Shown here: positions 9,174-20,792 of the stretch, one piece after another | Layout of the letters: the number at the start of each line of letters is the position of its first letter | Numbering within the stretch: position 1 is the first letter of the stretch | Origin: Hygrophila difformis | Taxonomy: Eukaryota; Streptophyta; Magnoliopsida; Lamiales; Acanthaceae | Assembly: GCA_030278955.1 (NCBI GenBank) | Contig: JAOANR010000009.1 | Span: forward strand, 41,874,945 to 41,938,944 | Reading direction: 5' to 3' | DNA length: 64,000 nt | Program-made: the position numbers and the translations under genes | Notes under the pieces: generated by a model | What the model saw: the letters and a program-made list of their open reading frames with translations, nothing else | What the model was told of the DNA's origin: nothing | The model's database searches: none

Positions 9174-11772
9174 TGTAATACCCGAGAATTTTCCAACATA
9201 AAATAAAACAGTAATTAAATAAATAAATAATAAATAAAATAAATACTATAAATAAATAAACAAAACCAGCAAATAAAAGAAATAAATAAAGATAAAAAAA
9301 TGAGAAATGAGATTTTTACTTAAAAAGGGATTAAAGGAATTTAATTAAACAAAAGGATGGATAAATGGTACACCAAAACCCGACACCAATGAACTCGAGT
9401 ATTCGAGTCCAAAACATCCAATTAGAGTGAGAATAAAATTAGAGAGAAAGTATGAACCCGAATATACCCCGGAAATCGGAATTCGGGAGCATAGAGGGAT
9501 AGAAACCCGAAAGAGAGGCGGAAAAGCACGACGGATCGCACGACCCGCCCGGACCGAAGTCCAGGCGAAGTCGGCGCGGTGGCCGCGCGGTGAAGTGGCT
9601 TCAGCGCGCCACGACCGCGCCACCCCACAGATTCGTTTGTTGCGTGAATCTCTCGCCCGAACGCGGATTTTTCGACTTTCGGTTGAACATCTCTCGACTC
9701 CAGACTTTTAGGTCGGTTGTGGACGCCCTAGGGACTTAGAATTCTATGAATAAGCCCCTTGGGAGCCCCAAACAAGTTTACAAAACCCTACACTCTTCTA
9801 TACGTTCGAAACCCTAAATTCGGAGTCGACGGAAAGCACCAAACGGAGGCAGCAGCTTGGATGAAAATCCAAGGTCTCCAAACGTTGTGGTAAGCTCTAG
9901 TCCAATAAATCTTTTCACGTTTCTATCCGAAAACGGATTCTAACTTCGATTCTTTTCTTTCTACACCCCGTATCGAATCTAGATCGTAGAACCCGACGAA
10001 CGGAGAGGAGAAACAGTGATCTGGAAGCCACGCCTCCGAACTAGACATTCCCGACGTTCATAGACACTGTAAGTTAACCTTACATGGTTTTGGGAGATTC
10101 TAAAACATTCGAAACCTAAAAGATTCAACAAGAACCATAAATCTGTCCACTTTTATTTTTCTACCGACGCAACAGATTTGGTGAATTTTTCCGACCCTTA
10201 AAACGAACTCAAACGGAAAAACTTAAAACACAAAAAACGTTCCTAAGACTTAGTCGTAGCTACTGTAAAAATTTGAGAATTTTTGGAGTTGATTTGATAT
10301 GTGAAAAGCCGTCGAAACCGAACTGTTTGATTCTAGATCTTGAAATCTTGGACAGAACTTAGGAATGATCTTGATCACGTTTTTGACATAGGATCTAGGC
10401 TGTTTTAGATCTTTGGCCGAACATGAAAGTTGTAGAAAAATGTTTTAAGATGATCCCTGTCAAGTTTCATTAAATTTGGAGTTGAATTGATATGTTAGAA
10501 TTTGAAATCTTTAAACTGTGACATGTTAAACTCGGACAGATTTCTTCTTATGTGAAAATTGGCGATTTTGACCTACTTAGGTATCTCGGATTGAAAAAGT
10601 TAAAACACGAAAGTTGTAGATCTTGATGTTTCTGAGTCAGATATGAAATTTTGGAATTTTTGGAATTAAATCTGATTTTAGACGAATTTTGGAGTAAACT
10701 GTGATTTACCGAAACGAAATTTTGAAATCTTGTTGAAACATGGAATTAACCTTTAGGGTTGAAACGAATTGAGATATTATTTCTAAATAATTACAATGGA
10801 AGGCAGATTTTAAAAATTAAATCCCCTTACAAACTTGATAAATTAAAATTAGGGGTGAGTGCTCTGCAGGGTGCCCCCTAACGATTCACTTCGTGCCGTA
10901 ATGGACGATGGTGACCCCGCGCGCTATACTTGAAATGTGATATTGCCAAAACGGCGAAATATAGAGCCTACACTCTCGTGAATATCCGTATGGGTTTCCC
11001 GAGGCTCCGGAGTGGTACTGGGTATGGCTGATACGGCTGCGGCCGCCGGGCTACCGGCTAAACTTGTTGACATCGCGATTTTTATCGTGAAACTTTGAAA
11101 TACCAAATCGGGAATGTAATGGGGATTCTAAATTAAATTAAACTAGATTAAATGATATTGTTGTCAAATTAAATTATTTAAATGCTTTATTTAAATTATG
11201 GCTATTATTTTGAACCATGTGGTATGTGTTATTAAATAGAGCCTGAGATAAATTATGCTATTGGATATGGATTAGATGAAACTAAATGTTATGTTATTAT
11301 CATGCTTTTGTTAAATTATTAAACTTATGGCTTTTAAACCCTACAATCATGCATGTGTTAACTTACTCAGCAATTTTGCTGACCAAAACCATTTTTATTC
11401 CTTTCTTTACAGAATATGTGGAATGAGCCTGTATGAGCACGAATCATGCATGGGATTTTGGGGATTGTTATTTTGCTTTTAAATTTCGTACTTAGACTAT
11501 ATTATGAACGGGCCTGTTTAAATCGTGTTTTGGCCATGTCGGCCCTTTTTATAATTTCCGCTGCGATACTGTACTAAGCTAAATATTTCCGCTGCGCTAT
11601 GCTATTATTATTTTCGAATTATATTGTATGGGCTATTTTGAATGCTTTAAATGTTTTAAATACTGCAATACCTAGCCTTGCATCTCTTTAGTAAGCTCGG
11701 AGAAACTGTGTCTTACTAGGGAGATGTGGTGGTGACATCCCGACCTGGGTGACCAAAAACCGGGGTGTTACA
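9174..11772 (+). repeat. E1 3' LTR
   Basis: Second copy of the LTR at 733-3,330, same ends and nearly the same length. Differences include TATGAATA instead of TATAAATA at 9,745 and scattered single-base changes. The right flank repeats AGCTC (11,773-11,777). Confidence 0.95.
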
Positions 11773-11777
11773 AGCTC

Positions 11778-12500
11778 CTCTTCATTAATCCCATCTGATT
11801 CACTTTCAACTTTGAAAGTAAGATTTCGAGTAGTTTCTTCCTCCAAACAATTCATCTCAAAAGTTTGCAGGATACTTACAAGACCTTCAACAGCGAGGGT
11901 GTTGATTTTATCGAGTTCTTCAAGAGTTGAGACCTTGAATTGATATTTCCTTGAGATTGTCCTTAACATTTTTCCCACAAGCTTGCCATTATCATACTTC
12001 AATCCTAGCATGCTTGATTCACCAAATTATTGAATTGAGATTAGTAAGTTGATATTTTCTCATCCTCATGCATTCTCATACTATGAAAATCATATTCAAT
12101 CCATTGTAGTTTTGATGATCGATTATCAGAGTAACATTCATGTGCCGCTTCCTGGTAGGCCATGCTTCATAAGTTGTTAAACATGTGGATATCATCTGAT
12201 ATTTTGACTCATCAACGACACTAAAGATATCATTTAACGTCATAATGTTCCCTTGTTATTGGTATCTCTCTTGGGGTTTCAAATTTGCCTGAGCAGTTGG
12301 AATTGAGAGATGACAGCAGTAGTTGTGTTCGTGACAGGTGTGTGGATCCCCTTAGTAGATTGTTCCCAGGGTGTCTCAACAGCATTCCATGCATTTATCC
12401 TGATGGACATGATAAAAATCCTCATGCGAGTTCTCCTGTACCAATTGTTTGTACCATCGAAGAGGGGAAGCCTCGAAATGGAGGCACCTTCTCGACCCAT
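11778..12500 (-). pseudogene. Ty1/copia gag remnant, N-terminal half
   Basis: On the minus strand the frame opens at an ATG at 12,500 and gives PLFDGTNNWYRRTRMRIF, the typical start of plant copia Gag (LFDGxNYxxWxxxM). Further along (12,011 to 11,778) it gives a KYxxKVSTLEE...LQTFEM stretch, typical of the Gag UBN2-type domain. The middle (12,280-12,010) is decayed with stops and frame changes. The piece stops at the E1 insertion and resumes at 727. Confidence 0.85.
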
Positions 12501-12536
12501 TTTGGATGAGTCCCAAATGAAGTGTTTGAGCCCCTG

Positions 12537-12549
12537 CTCTGATATCAAT
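12537..12549 (-). other. Copia primer binding site (tRNA-iMet, degenerate)
   Basis: The minus strand reads TTGATATCAGAGC, one mismatch from the tRNA-iMet primer site, directly after the presumed LTR end and 37 bp upstream of the gag ATG. Confidence 0.7.
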
Positions 12550-13399
12550 TGATAGGCGCCATCCAAACAGATAAAACCCAATATGCGTTGTTTACATGTT
12601 AGTTCAACAACCTGCAATCAACAACCAAAAGACATACCCAGAACAGAGTTTGAAATTTAAAGTAATGAACACAAGAGATTTGTTCCCCAAGTTCGATCAA
12701 CATGATCTACATCTGGGGCATACCAAACCAGACACCTTTCACTAGCATCCTCAAACATGTTGAACACCATCAACCAATTTCCTATATCCTATTTAATATT
12801 GAACTCATCAATTCCTCCCCCTGACTAGACGAAAAGTTGTTAGCACACTACTGTCTCCACCACTACTGGACAACATCCAATTCATCAGAAGATATAGAAA
12901 TGGTGTTTTGGATACTTAGCTACTCTATCTCTTTGTTTCAAGCTCAAAAGAAAAAAACAAAAATACCACTTAAGCTCTCATTGTGTTTTTACAGGGTGTG
13001 AACTCTCATAAAACCCAAAAACACAATGCATGGATTCCCAAACAAGTAGAAGAATCAAACAATTAAAAGTATACCCATATCAGCTCTGGTTGTTTGAAGC
13101 TTCTTCAGACACCAGGAGTGGAATCCATGGTGTCCTCATTCTTCACCTCAAAACCTTTGAATTCTCTCTTATTCTTTCCCAAGGAATTATGTCGCAATGT
13201 CCACAATGGAACATAGAAGAGATTTAGATATTTATACCATTTCAAATGTGTTCTAAACCCTGCAAAGTTGGTTAGAGGTAGTGAACAAGTCATCTGTTCT
13301 TTCGTCCTTTCCAGTTGCAGCAACACTCATTGAAATATTGCTTCAACATCGAAGGGACAAGGAGCATTTGCACAATTTTCATAGGATGGTATCCGAACA
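12550..13399 (-). repeat. Probable 5' LTR of the copia element
   Basis: On the minus strand it would begin TGTTCGG at 13,399 and end CCTATCA at 12,550, an 850 bp LTR with TG...CA ends placed right before the primer site. The partner LTR would lie left of the window, so the outer end at 13,399 rests only on the terminal dinucleotide and the change to very AT-rich DNA there. Confidence 0.4.
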
Positions 13400-13649
13400 A
13401 TATTATTAAATAAGAGTGATAAAATTTAGAAATATAATAAATACAATATACATAAAATACAATTGTTTATATATGTTTAAAAAAATTTAAAAAATAATTT
13501 TGAATAATTAGTAAATAAAATATTTTATTACTATAAAAATTTTATTATTATTTTTAAAATATAAATAAATAAAATATATACTAAATATTTAAAATTTCAA
13601 TGCAATATATACTAAATATTTATAATAATTTTTTATTATTTAATAAATA

Positions 13650-13910
13650 CTCCCTCCGTTTCTCTAAAATTGGAACACATGAATAGTTTTTATTATTCAT
13701 TCAGTTATTTTGATTCAATTTTTTAACACAGTTATATAAGATAAAATATAGTCAAGTGAGATCTTATTGTATTCGTCTAATCATGTAGTTTTAGAATATC
13801 AAATTTTTATAATTTTAACTTTTACACAATTTGAGATATTAACCGTTAAAAATGTGAATTGAATTGCATAAAATACTTAAATGTTCCAACATTTTGAAAA
13901 CGGGGGGAAT
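13650..13910. mobile_element. Stowaway-like MITE 1
   Basis: Starts CTCCCTCCGT and ends in the near-inverted ACGGGGGGAA, about 260 bp, AT-rich inside, next to TA. This is the usual form of plant Tc1/mariner Stowaway MITEs. Internal sequence is shared, in inverse orientation, with the element at 18,958. Confidence 0.75.
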
Positions 13911-13940
13911 ACTATTCATCTAGGAAATTTATAAAGAATA

Positions 13941-14197
13941 CTCCCTCTGTCCCATTTAACCTGTCTTGTTTCATTTCTGCACACAATCCAATGCACATTT
14001 TCAATCGTTAATATCTCAAAATATATACAAAAAAATTATGTAAATTATATATTATAAAACTACATGATTTTACGATTCTAACAAGACCCAACTCGACTAT
14101 TATTTTTCAAATATATACTTGCAAAAACGTTGAGTCAGAGTTAAACAATAAACAGTGCCAAAAAGTTAAACAGGAACAAGTATACTGGGACGGAGGG
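13941..14197. mobile_element. Stowaway-like MITE 2
   Basis: Starts CTCCCTCTGTCCC and ends GGGACGGAGGG, inverted ends with one mismatch, about 257 bp, preceded by TA. It lies 30 bp from MITE 1. Confidence 0.8.
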
Positions 14198-15015
14198 ATT
14201 ATTATATTTGTCACAGATAAATAAATTTGGAGTTGTTATGAATTTTTAATTAGATTATGAACTTTTTACAAATAAACAAGTTTTAAAAAATTGTACATTG
14301 AACACATATGAAAATTTTTTGTTAAAATATAAATCGAAGAAGCAAAAGTGGAAAGAATAATTGTTGAATTGGACAAAAATTGGATATTTCCAAAACGTGA
14401 GAACAAAAATAAATGAGAGTGTTACTGCCATTTCAGAGTAACGGTTAATCCTTTAGACGAAGCCTGCAAGACGGAAAGCGGGATGAAGACTATCCCAATG
14501 AATTCTAGAAACTAGAGCATCGTGAAAACTAAAGAAAAGTTAATGCGAAAAGCAATAAAGAGAGCAATTAAAGATAGCAGTAAATAAAAGTAAAGACATT
14601 GTATAAATATGGTGGTTGATGAACCCAAATTACATATTTGATTCTAGTATTTATACAATGCAGGTGTCTGTTCTTGAAAAGGCACTGGTTGGGAGAAGAG
14701 ATAAGATTTAGGATTTCAAAATAAGTCTTCCCCGCCTTTAATCGATACTGGCGCGAATAAGACTTCCGCGAGGGTGAGGAGCGCCGCTTCGCTCGGGGTG
14801 ACATCACCTCGTAGCACTTCAGAAACTTTCCTTCTGGCTCGTGGTGCTCAGTAGTTATCTTGGTCTGGCTTGATTTTCTTCGGATTGCGCCTTTATTAGG
14901 ATAGGTGGCTTGTGCGGCAAATACTTACTCGGGGTATATGGGTTGGTCCTGAACTATCTTTCTCCACTCAAGCCTGATAATTTGAGCACTTATGTCGAGT
15001 GGGCCTAGATATGTG
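14198..15015. other. Unassigned noncoding DNA
   Basis: AT-rich up to about 14,450. After that comes a more mixed stretch (14,450-14,980) with a short minus-strand ORF of 79 codons that resembles no family I recognise. The GC-richer part near 14,750-14,830 could be a fragment of an older mobile element. No support for a gene. Confidence 0.4.
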
Positions 15016-15023
15016 TATATGGG

Positions 15024-15634
15024 TAGGGATGGCAAAAAAGCCCATACCCAATGGTGAAAACCGAAAACCGAATTTTCGGTTCGGTTTTGGGGGAGTACTA
15101 TCGGGGATGGGCCGGGGATTGGGGATTTTTTTGGGGATTTTATCGGGGACGGGGATGGGGATGGGGGAAGTGGTCCCCGCCCCGGCCCATCCCCGATATA
15201 TTTTTTATATTTTTATATATTATAATTAATATTTTATATATTATATTTGATTAAATCCCATTAGTTTGATGTGTTAACTATATATTGAAAACTATTATGA
15301 ACTTTTAATTTTAATTATGGTTTATTGTTAAACAATTTGTATGGGTGTTTTGATGTATTATTTATATTGAAAGTTGTCTATCTTTTAGAAAACAGAAAAT
15401 TGTCTCGAATAATATGACTCCGATCATTCCAATTACCGAAAAAAAATTAAAAGTTGGGTTATAAGTGAATCCCCGATAAGGTCCCGATGGGGATCGGGGA
15501 AATGATGGTCCCCGATGGGGATCCCCGATAAGGTCTCCGACGGGGATTGGGCCGGTTTTGGGATTAAAAATCATAACGGTTTTGGGGATGGGGATGCTAC
15601 TCCCCGCCCCAAAACCGGCCCATTGCCATTCCTA
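15024..15634. mobile_element. Nonautonomous hAT element, 611 bp
   Basis: Perfect 12 bp inverted ends, TAGGGATGGCAA at 15,024-15,035 and TTGCCATTCCTA at 15,623-15,634. It is flanked by a perfect 8 bp duplication TATATGGG at 15,016-15,023 and 15,635-15,642. An 8 bp duplication with TAGGG-type ends is diagnostic of hAT. No transposase is encoded. Both subterminal parts are rich in GGGGAT runs, and a strong hairpin lies at 15,577-15,618. The glycine-rich short ORFs in it are by-products of these runs. Confidence 0.92.
15577..15618 (+). repeat. G-rich subterminal hairpin of the hAT element
   Basis: Arms CGGTTTTGGGGATGGGGA and TCCCCGCCCCAAAACCG around a short loop. Several GGGG runs occur in the same strand, so a G-quadruplex is possible. 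Confidence 0.8.
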
Positions 15635-17434
15635 TATATGGGTCTTATTAACACATTTTCTATGTGTTAACATAGAAAAAATCCGGTGGAACTAAAAATA
15701 GATTTTTTTTTTTCTAGCCGGGCTCGTTAAAATGTGTATAAATAAATTGAGAGAAAATAAATTATAAGTACAAGATATGTGTCATTTTTACGCCCAAACA
15801 TGCCATTAGCTTTCCATATTTTTCATAATAATGTGAATCCGTGCCATTAGCTTTTGTTTAGCGAAATCCCGAGAAAAAATTAATCAGCATTCTTGGGTAA
15901 ATTTAATTTTTATTCTATTCCTGTTATTTTTGTTTTAATCTCGTGTCACATATACTACTTTTTAAATAAACATATTCCCTTTTGGGTGGGATAAATAGAT
16001 AAGCATTAAGGGCACAAAGGATTCATCTAAAGATCCAATGAGCTTTCAGTCTCTTCACATCATTTCAACTCATTTTCCATGTGCCTTCCCGTCTTCATTA
16101 ATGTTATGTCAATATTTATTTGCATTTTAGTTCTTAGAAAAATTTAAAAAAATAAAGGGAAAAAAAACACCAAACCCTCTATGATAGAGGGCCCAGATTC
16201 TATGTATAACAACATGATTATAATGTAAATCATTTAGAATATAAATTGATGGCCTTAACAGTACATTATACAAATTGAATAAGATCGGTCGATTGGAAGT
16301 CGATAGGGTGCAGACTACTGCAAATGCAATATATGGGGCATTAATGTGATGACACTTTTTGTGTGTGATGCTTGCAATGAGTTATGTGATGGTTGGGTGA
16401 GTGAGTCAATAAATTTTCTTTTTTTGCGGAATGCAAACTTATATGAACGGTACATGTGCATTTCTTGGGATTTGTGAACTTATTTATGTAATGTGTCAAT
16501 TTGTTCATGTGGTATCTGGTGGTGGCATACGTACTGTGATGCCTCATCACAATGATTGATACGATGTTGCTATGTGATATTCGTGTATATGCTTGTGATA
16601 TTGGGTTTTTTTTCATGTTATACATACGTCTGTGTTGGTGATGGTAATGTGCCTAGAGTTTCCTATATTCCGGGATGGTTGCTTGAAATGGTTAACCCAT
16701 CAAACATACTAGGTGTTCCAACATGGCTGCATGTGCAGACTTTGTAATGGTCTGACATAACTTAGAGGTCGATAGGGTGATGGCTTAGCTTACAAACCAT
16801 ATGAGTCAACACAACATATTTTTTTTCTTTACAAAAACTCTACTTTTTCATAATAGCCATATAATTAGAAAACTCAACATCGTCAATTAAGGGTGTGTTT
16901 GGGAATATAATTTTTCACTTAACCATTTTTTTTTTTTTTGGCAGGTTATGAAATGGATGGTACAAGCTAATGTCAAAAGAATTACTTAATCATTAAATAT
17001 TTGATCTATTAAGTCTGTTTGATAACAAAAAATTGCAATCACTTAATTATTATAATTAAGTACTTAATTCCTCCTGTTCAGAATTCAATTAAGTAAAAAT
17101 TCATTTCGGATTACTTAAGTTTCAATTTTAAAATAAAAAATCCATGAATTCATTCATTTTTTATTTTCTTTAAAAGATATAAATTATAATGAAATTAATA
17201 ATATAAGAATATTAATAGTAAATTATCATAAAATATTATAAAGTACTACAAAATTAACGAAATATAATGTATAAATAATCACACCAATAAAAATTAAAGC
17301 TAATATTTAAAAAGTAATAAAAGATAATAGCATATAAACAATTCCGCAAAAAAAATATCATATAAACAATGTTATACACTATAATTATTTTCAGTTAATT
17401 AATTTAATATAAATAATTAAAATAATCAATATAT

Positions 17435-17439
<5 letters not shown>

Positions 17440-17471
<32 letters not shown>
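17440..17471 (+). repeat. (AAT)n microsatellite
   Basis: About ten uninterrupted AAT units. Confidence 0.95.
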
Positions 17472-18764
17472 TAACTCACACGTTTTTACTTATAAATTAA
17501 AATTTTTGATTTTTTAGATATAAGGACAAAATTGTAATCTACATATAAAATTAATGTTGTGCTCTGCATAATTATGAAACAACCACTAACAAACTTACAC
17601 AAAAATTATAATAAAATATCAATTTAATAATTAAGCAACTTAATCATTTTGGACTTTAGATTTTAAATATAGTCTAGCTTGAAATTTTAAATTTAATTTT
17701 TATCAAAAAGACCCTAACATAAAAGTATAAAAATATATACTCCGTTAGTAATAATAAGCTAAGATATTTTTCCCGTCATCAAAATATCTTTTTTCTATTA
17801 ACCACTTGAAAACACACACACACACATCCATCACTATTGCTCTCGTATCAGAGTTCCTGATGTGCTGTTTGTCGAAAAAAATCGTTGACAACCAAACACA
17901 TTATTGTCATTAAAGTTCCACTGCACGATCGTATGTGTCATCAGATATTGAAGGATTTCATTATAAATTGTACCACTAGTTTCAAATAGTTTATTAGTGT
18001 TTTGAAGTTTTAAAATTTAGACTTTTGAGTTTGAACTAATAGTGAAATACTGCAAATAGTTTAAATTGAAATAGTTTTGAATAACAATTGATATTTGATG
18101 ATGCAATTAAAAATAGAATTTAGAGACCGGAGTTTAAAAAACTGGAGAGATGAGCGTTCAGAGTATAGAGTTTAAACATAAAAATTAAACAGTTCCTCAA
18201 ATTAATTAGTGTTTTTATAATATTTTTAGTATTTACTAGTATTTCAATGAATGATGGCGTTTTCCCAAAGCGCAACCATTATCAACCCACACAGACGGCA
18301 CATCTCATAAATAGAACAAACCTTCAAATCGTGTTGGACGATTAGGCATACAGCAAGATTCATACAGCAAGATTTTTATTTTTATTTTTTAAAAATTTCC
18401 AGATAGTAAGAATTTTTTTGGTATTTTATGTTTCTATGCCATATAGGAAGTGACTGTAATTTAATCAAGAGTCTATCATATTTATTTATTTTTTTCACTG
18501 TCAAAGTTTGCGTAAATTCAATCAAGGTTTTAAAAAGGTTTTAAAAATCTTTTGGTTATTCACCATGAATTTCAAAAATGTCTGAGAAAATCTTTATGTA
18601 TCTAATACAGAATTTAAAGTCTTAAAAATATTTATGTTGACATTTATGTACTCAAGAGTATATTGACTTCAATACTCTATCGATTGTAATGAATTATCTT
18701 AAAAATATATAACTATACAATATATATTTCCAAAAAAGCAAGGATTTTTATTGATTAATTCTAT

Positions 18765-18820
18765 ACATGGAGTATATGAATTTTCTAAATCCACATGGAG
18801 TATATGAATTTTCTAAATCC
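18765..18820 (+). repeat. Perfect tandem duplication, 2 x 28 bp
   Basis: The unit beginning ACATGGAGTATATG is repeated exactly once, 18,765-18,792 and 18,793-18,820. Confidence 0.95.
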
Positions 18821-18957
18821 AAATTCTTTATTACATAAACATATACAAAAATAAAGAAAAGAAAAAAAAAACAAAATCTCAATTATTTTCGGTAAACAAC
18901 AAAATCTAAATTTCTCCAAAAAATCTCAATTGAATGAAAGCCCATAATTTTTCTTAA

Positions 18958-19207
18958 ATGCTTCATCCGTTTTTCTATTTGACCAACCAGAGTCCAATTG
19001 ACATTTTAAATAATTATAACTCAAGTTCGATACAAATAAAAATTCTAAAAGTTCGATATTTTAAAATTACACGATGAGACGAATCTCACAAGATCTCACT
19101 TGACTATATTTTAATTTGTATAACTATGATAAAACTTTAAGTAAAAATGTGTGTATGTCGTGTACTAAACCACAGTGGGGCAGAAAAAAAAAAAAACGAT
19201 GGGATTA
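18958..19207. mobile_element. Stowaway-like MITE 3 (diverged)
   Basis: Ends resemble the MITE family (CATCCGTTTTTC near the left, AACGATGGGA near the right). The middle, GATCTCACTTGACTATATTTTA, is found reverse-complemented in MITE 1 near 13,740-13,790. Ends are worn, so limits are approximate. Confidence 0.6.
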
Positions 19208-19577
19208 TGTATCTTAAAAAGTGGAATGAAAACTAAAACTCGAAATATATCAATCAAAATTAATTACCAGATAGTAGTAGTATAATTAATAAACCAATTC
19301 AAGGCAACTAACGTCAAATAGTAGATGACCCGCAACTGTTGGGATAGTAGGCGTTGAATAATAGAATTCGGTTCGAGAGCCTAGTCAAATTTAGACGTGC
19401 AAGATATGATTGATGAGGATGCGTTGCAGGACCCCAAGGTTGGTAGAGTGTACATTAAAGCAAATTTTTTTTTTTTGATAAACGGAGACGTGAAAATATC
19501 GTCTAAAGGGAAAGCTGAAAAAGCTACAGCAAGGGGCAAGGAAAGAGAATAAAGCAAAACAAAAAGATAGAACGAAA

Positions 19578-20792
19578 CTAAACACGGGGGAACCAGACCC
19601 CCGCTCTATCAGCAGCTAGAGCCGGTCGAGCATCATCCGGAGGAAATGCCCATGTCGTGTAGAAGTCAACTGAATGTGCCCCACGCTTAGCCAAAACGTC
19701 CGCCACCATATTGCCCTCGCGAAGAATATGGTACCAGACATAATCCGGGTGTAGGTTGAGCAATTCTTTGATGTGACGAACTAAGGGAGCCAGCGAATGG
19801 AACTGAGGGACTCTCTCACGAATCAGCCGGATCGCCTCTTGCGAGTCGGAATAACACGATGCAGCTTCAATACCTCTTTGATGAAGGGCCAGCATACCCT
19901 TCCAAACACCATAAAGCTCGGCCACTAAATTGGTTGCAGTACCAACCGAGCCTGTGAACCCTTTAACCCACTGACCATCACCAAGACGAATTACTCCACC
20001 AAAGCCAGCAGGTCCCGGGTTGCCAAACGAGCTGCCATCGACATGGAGAATAATGCCAACATGTTGTTGCGGGTTCCAAGTCACCAGCATGAGCGGTCGG
20101 TGTGCCACCTCGCGCCTGTAAGCCCGATCCAAAGCCGCCCCCATGAACTGAGCTTGCCGACGGATGGAAGGTGCGGAGATAGGCTCCCCACGTAGACAGA
20201 ATGCGTTCCTAGCTTTCCAGATATTCCATAGCTTAGCCCAGCCTGAACCTTGCCACTTTTTGCAAGCCCGTCGCAGCAAGGATGAGGCAGCTGTTGGGGC
20301 GGCAATGCTAGGGATTTGGATATTCGGTTGCATATCCTGCCAAAAATTCAACGTCCAAGGGCACTGGAAAAATAAATGCCAAGCAGTCTCCTCCACCGCC
20401 CCACAAATGATGCATGCAGGTGAAGTGGCCATGCCTCTACCATAACGGAGAGCGTTCGTAGGGAGGGCATATCGAGTGAGGAGCCAAAACAACATCTTCA
20501 CTTTCTCTGGTGCAGAAATCCTCCATATCCAAGCCAAGTCATCGTCACAAGTAATCCCGCGGTGTTGGAGGAGCCAAGAGTAACCACTCCTCACTGTGTA
20601 CCGACCTGAGCTTTCGCCCATCCAACATAATACATCCTCCTCTTCATGATGCAAAGGTGGCGGACCAAATTTCGTAATTTCAGTTATGAGTGATGCTGTA
20701 AGAGGAGTCCAGAGTCTTTCAACACACCATCTTGTTCCATTAAACACATCCTTGATCCGAAGCTCTGTGTCCGAAATATGGACGTAAGAAAC
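19578..20792 (-). pseudogene. LINE ORF2 C-terminal part: zf-RVT and RNase H
   Basis: About 404 codons open to the stop at 19,578. An RT-associated zinc site, CIICG...H...C, lies around 20,355-20,415. The RNase H domain follows with the four acids visible in VDGSS, AELYG, SDSQ and MVAD. A C-terminal RNase H of this kind is typical of plant L1 LINEs. The domain would remove RNA from the RNA/DNA hybrid. Its N-terminal side is cut by E2 at 20,792. About 100 bp of 3' UTR and the A tail follow. Confidence 0.92.

Larger units (their letters stand above)
733..11772 (+). mobile_element. E1: chromovirus (Ty3/gypsy, Tekay/Del-like) LTR retrotransposon
   Basis: A complete element with two LTRs of about 2.6 kb beginning TGTAATACCC and ending GGGTGTTACA. 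It is flanked by a perfect 5 bp target duplication AGCTC at 728-732 and 11,773-11,777. A tRNA-iMet primer site follows the 5' LTR and a purine tract precedes the 3' LTR. The coding order protease, RT, RNase H, integrase and chromodomain identifies Ty3/gypsy chromoviruses; the late group II-type chromodomain and long LTRs suggest the Tekay/Del clade. The coding region has two in-frame stops and two homopolymer frameshifts, so this copy as assembled is not autonomous. It is inserted in a copia gag. Confidence 0.95.
15643..18957. other. AT-rich intergenic DNA
   Basis: No coding frame of interest; short ORFs around 16,340-16,750 are overlapping low-information frames. It contains an (AAT)n run at 17,440-17,471, an (AC)n run at 17,811-17,826 and a 28 bp tandem duplication at 18,765-18,820. 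A stretch near 16,890-17,710 starting GGGTGTGTTTGG has the look of a decayed DNA element, but I found no matching ends. Confidence 0.5.

Noticed and set aside
14568..14807. Possible host exon on the minus strand
   Set aside because: No splice context, no family resemblance, and one end runs into AT-rich DNA.
16893..17715. Possible DNA transposon starting GGGTGTGTTTGG
   Set aside because: I could not find a matching inverted end or a target duplication.
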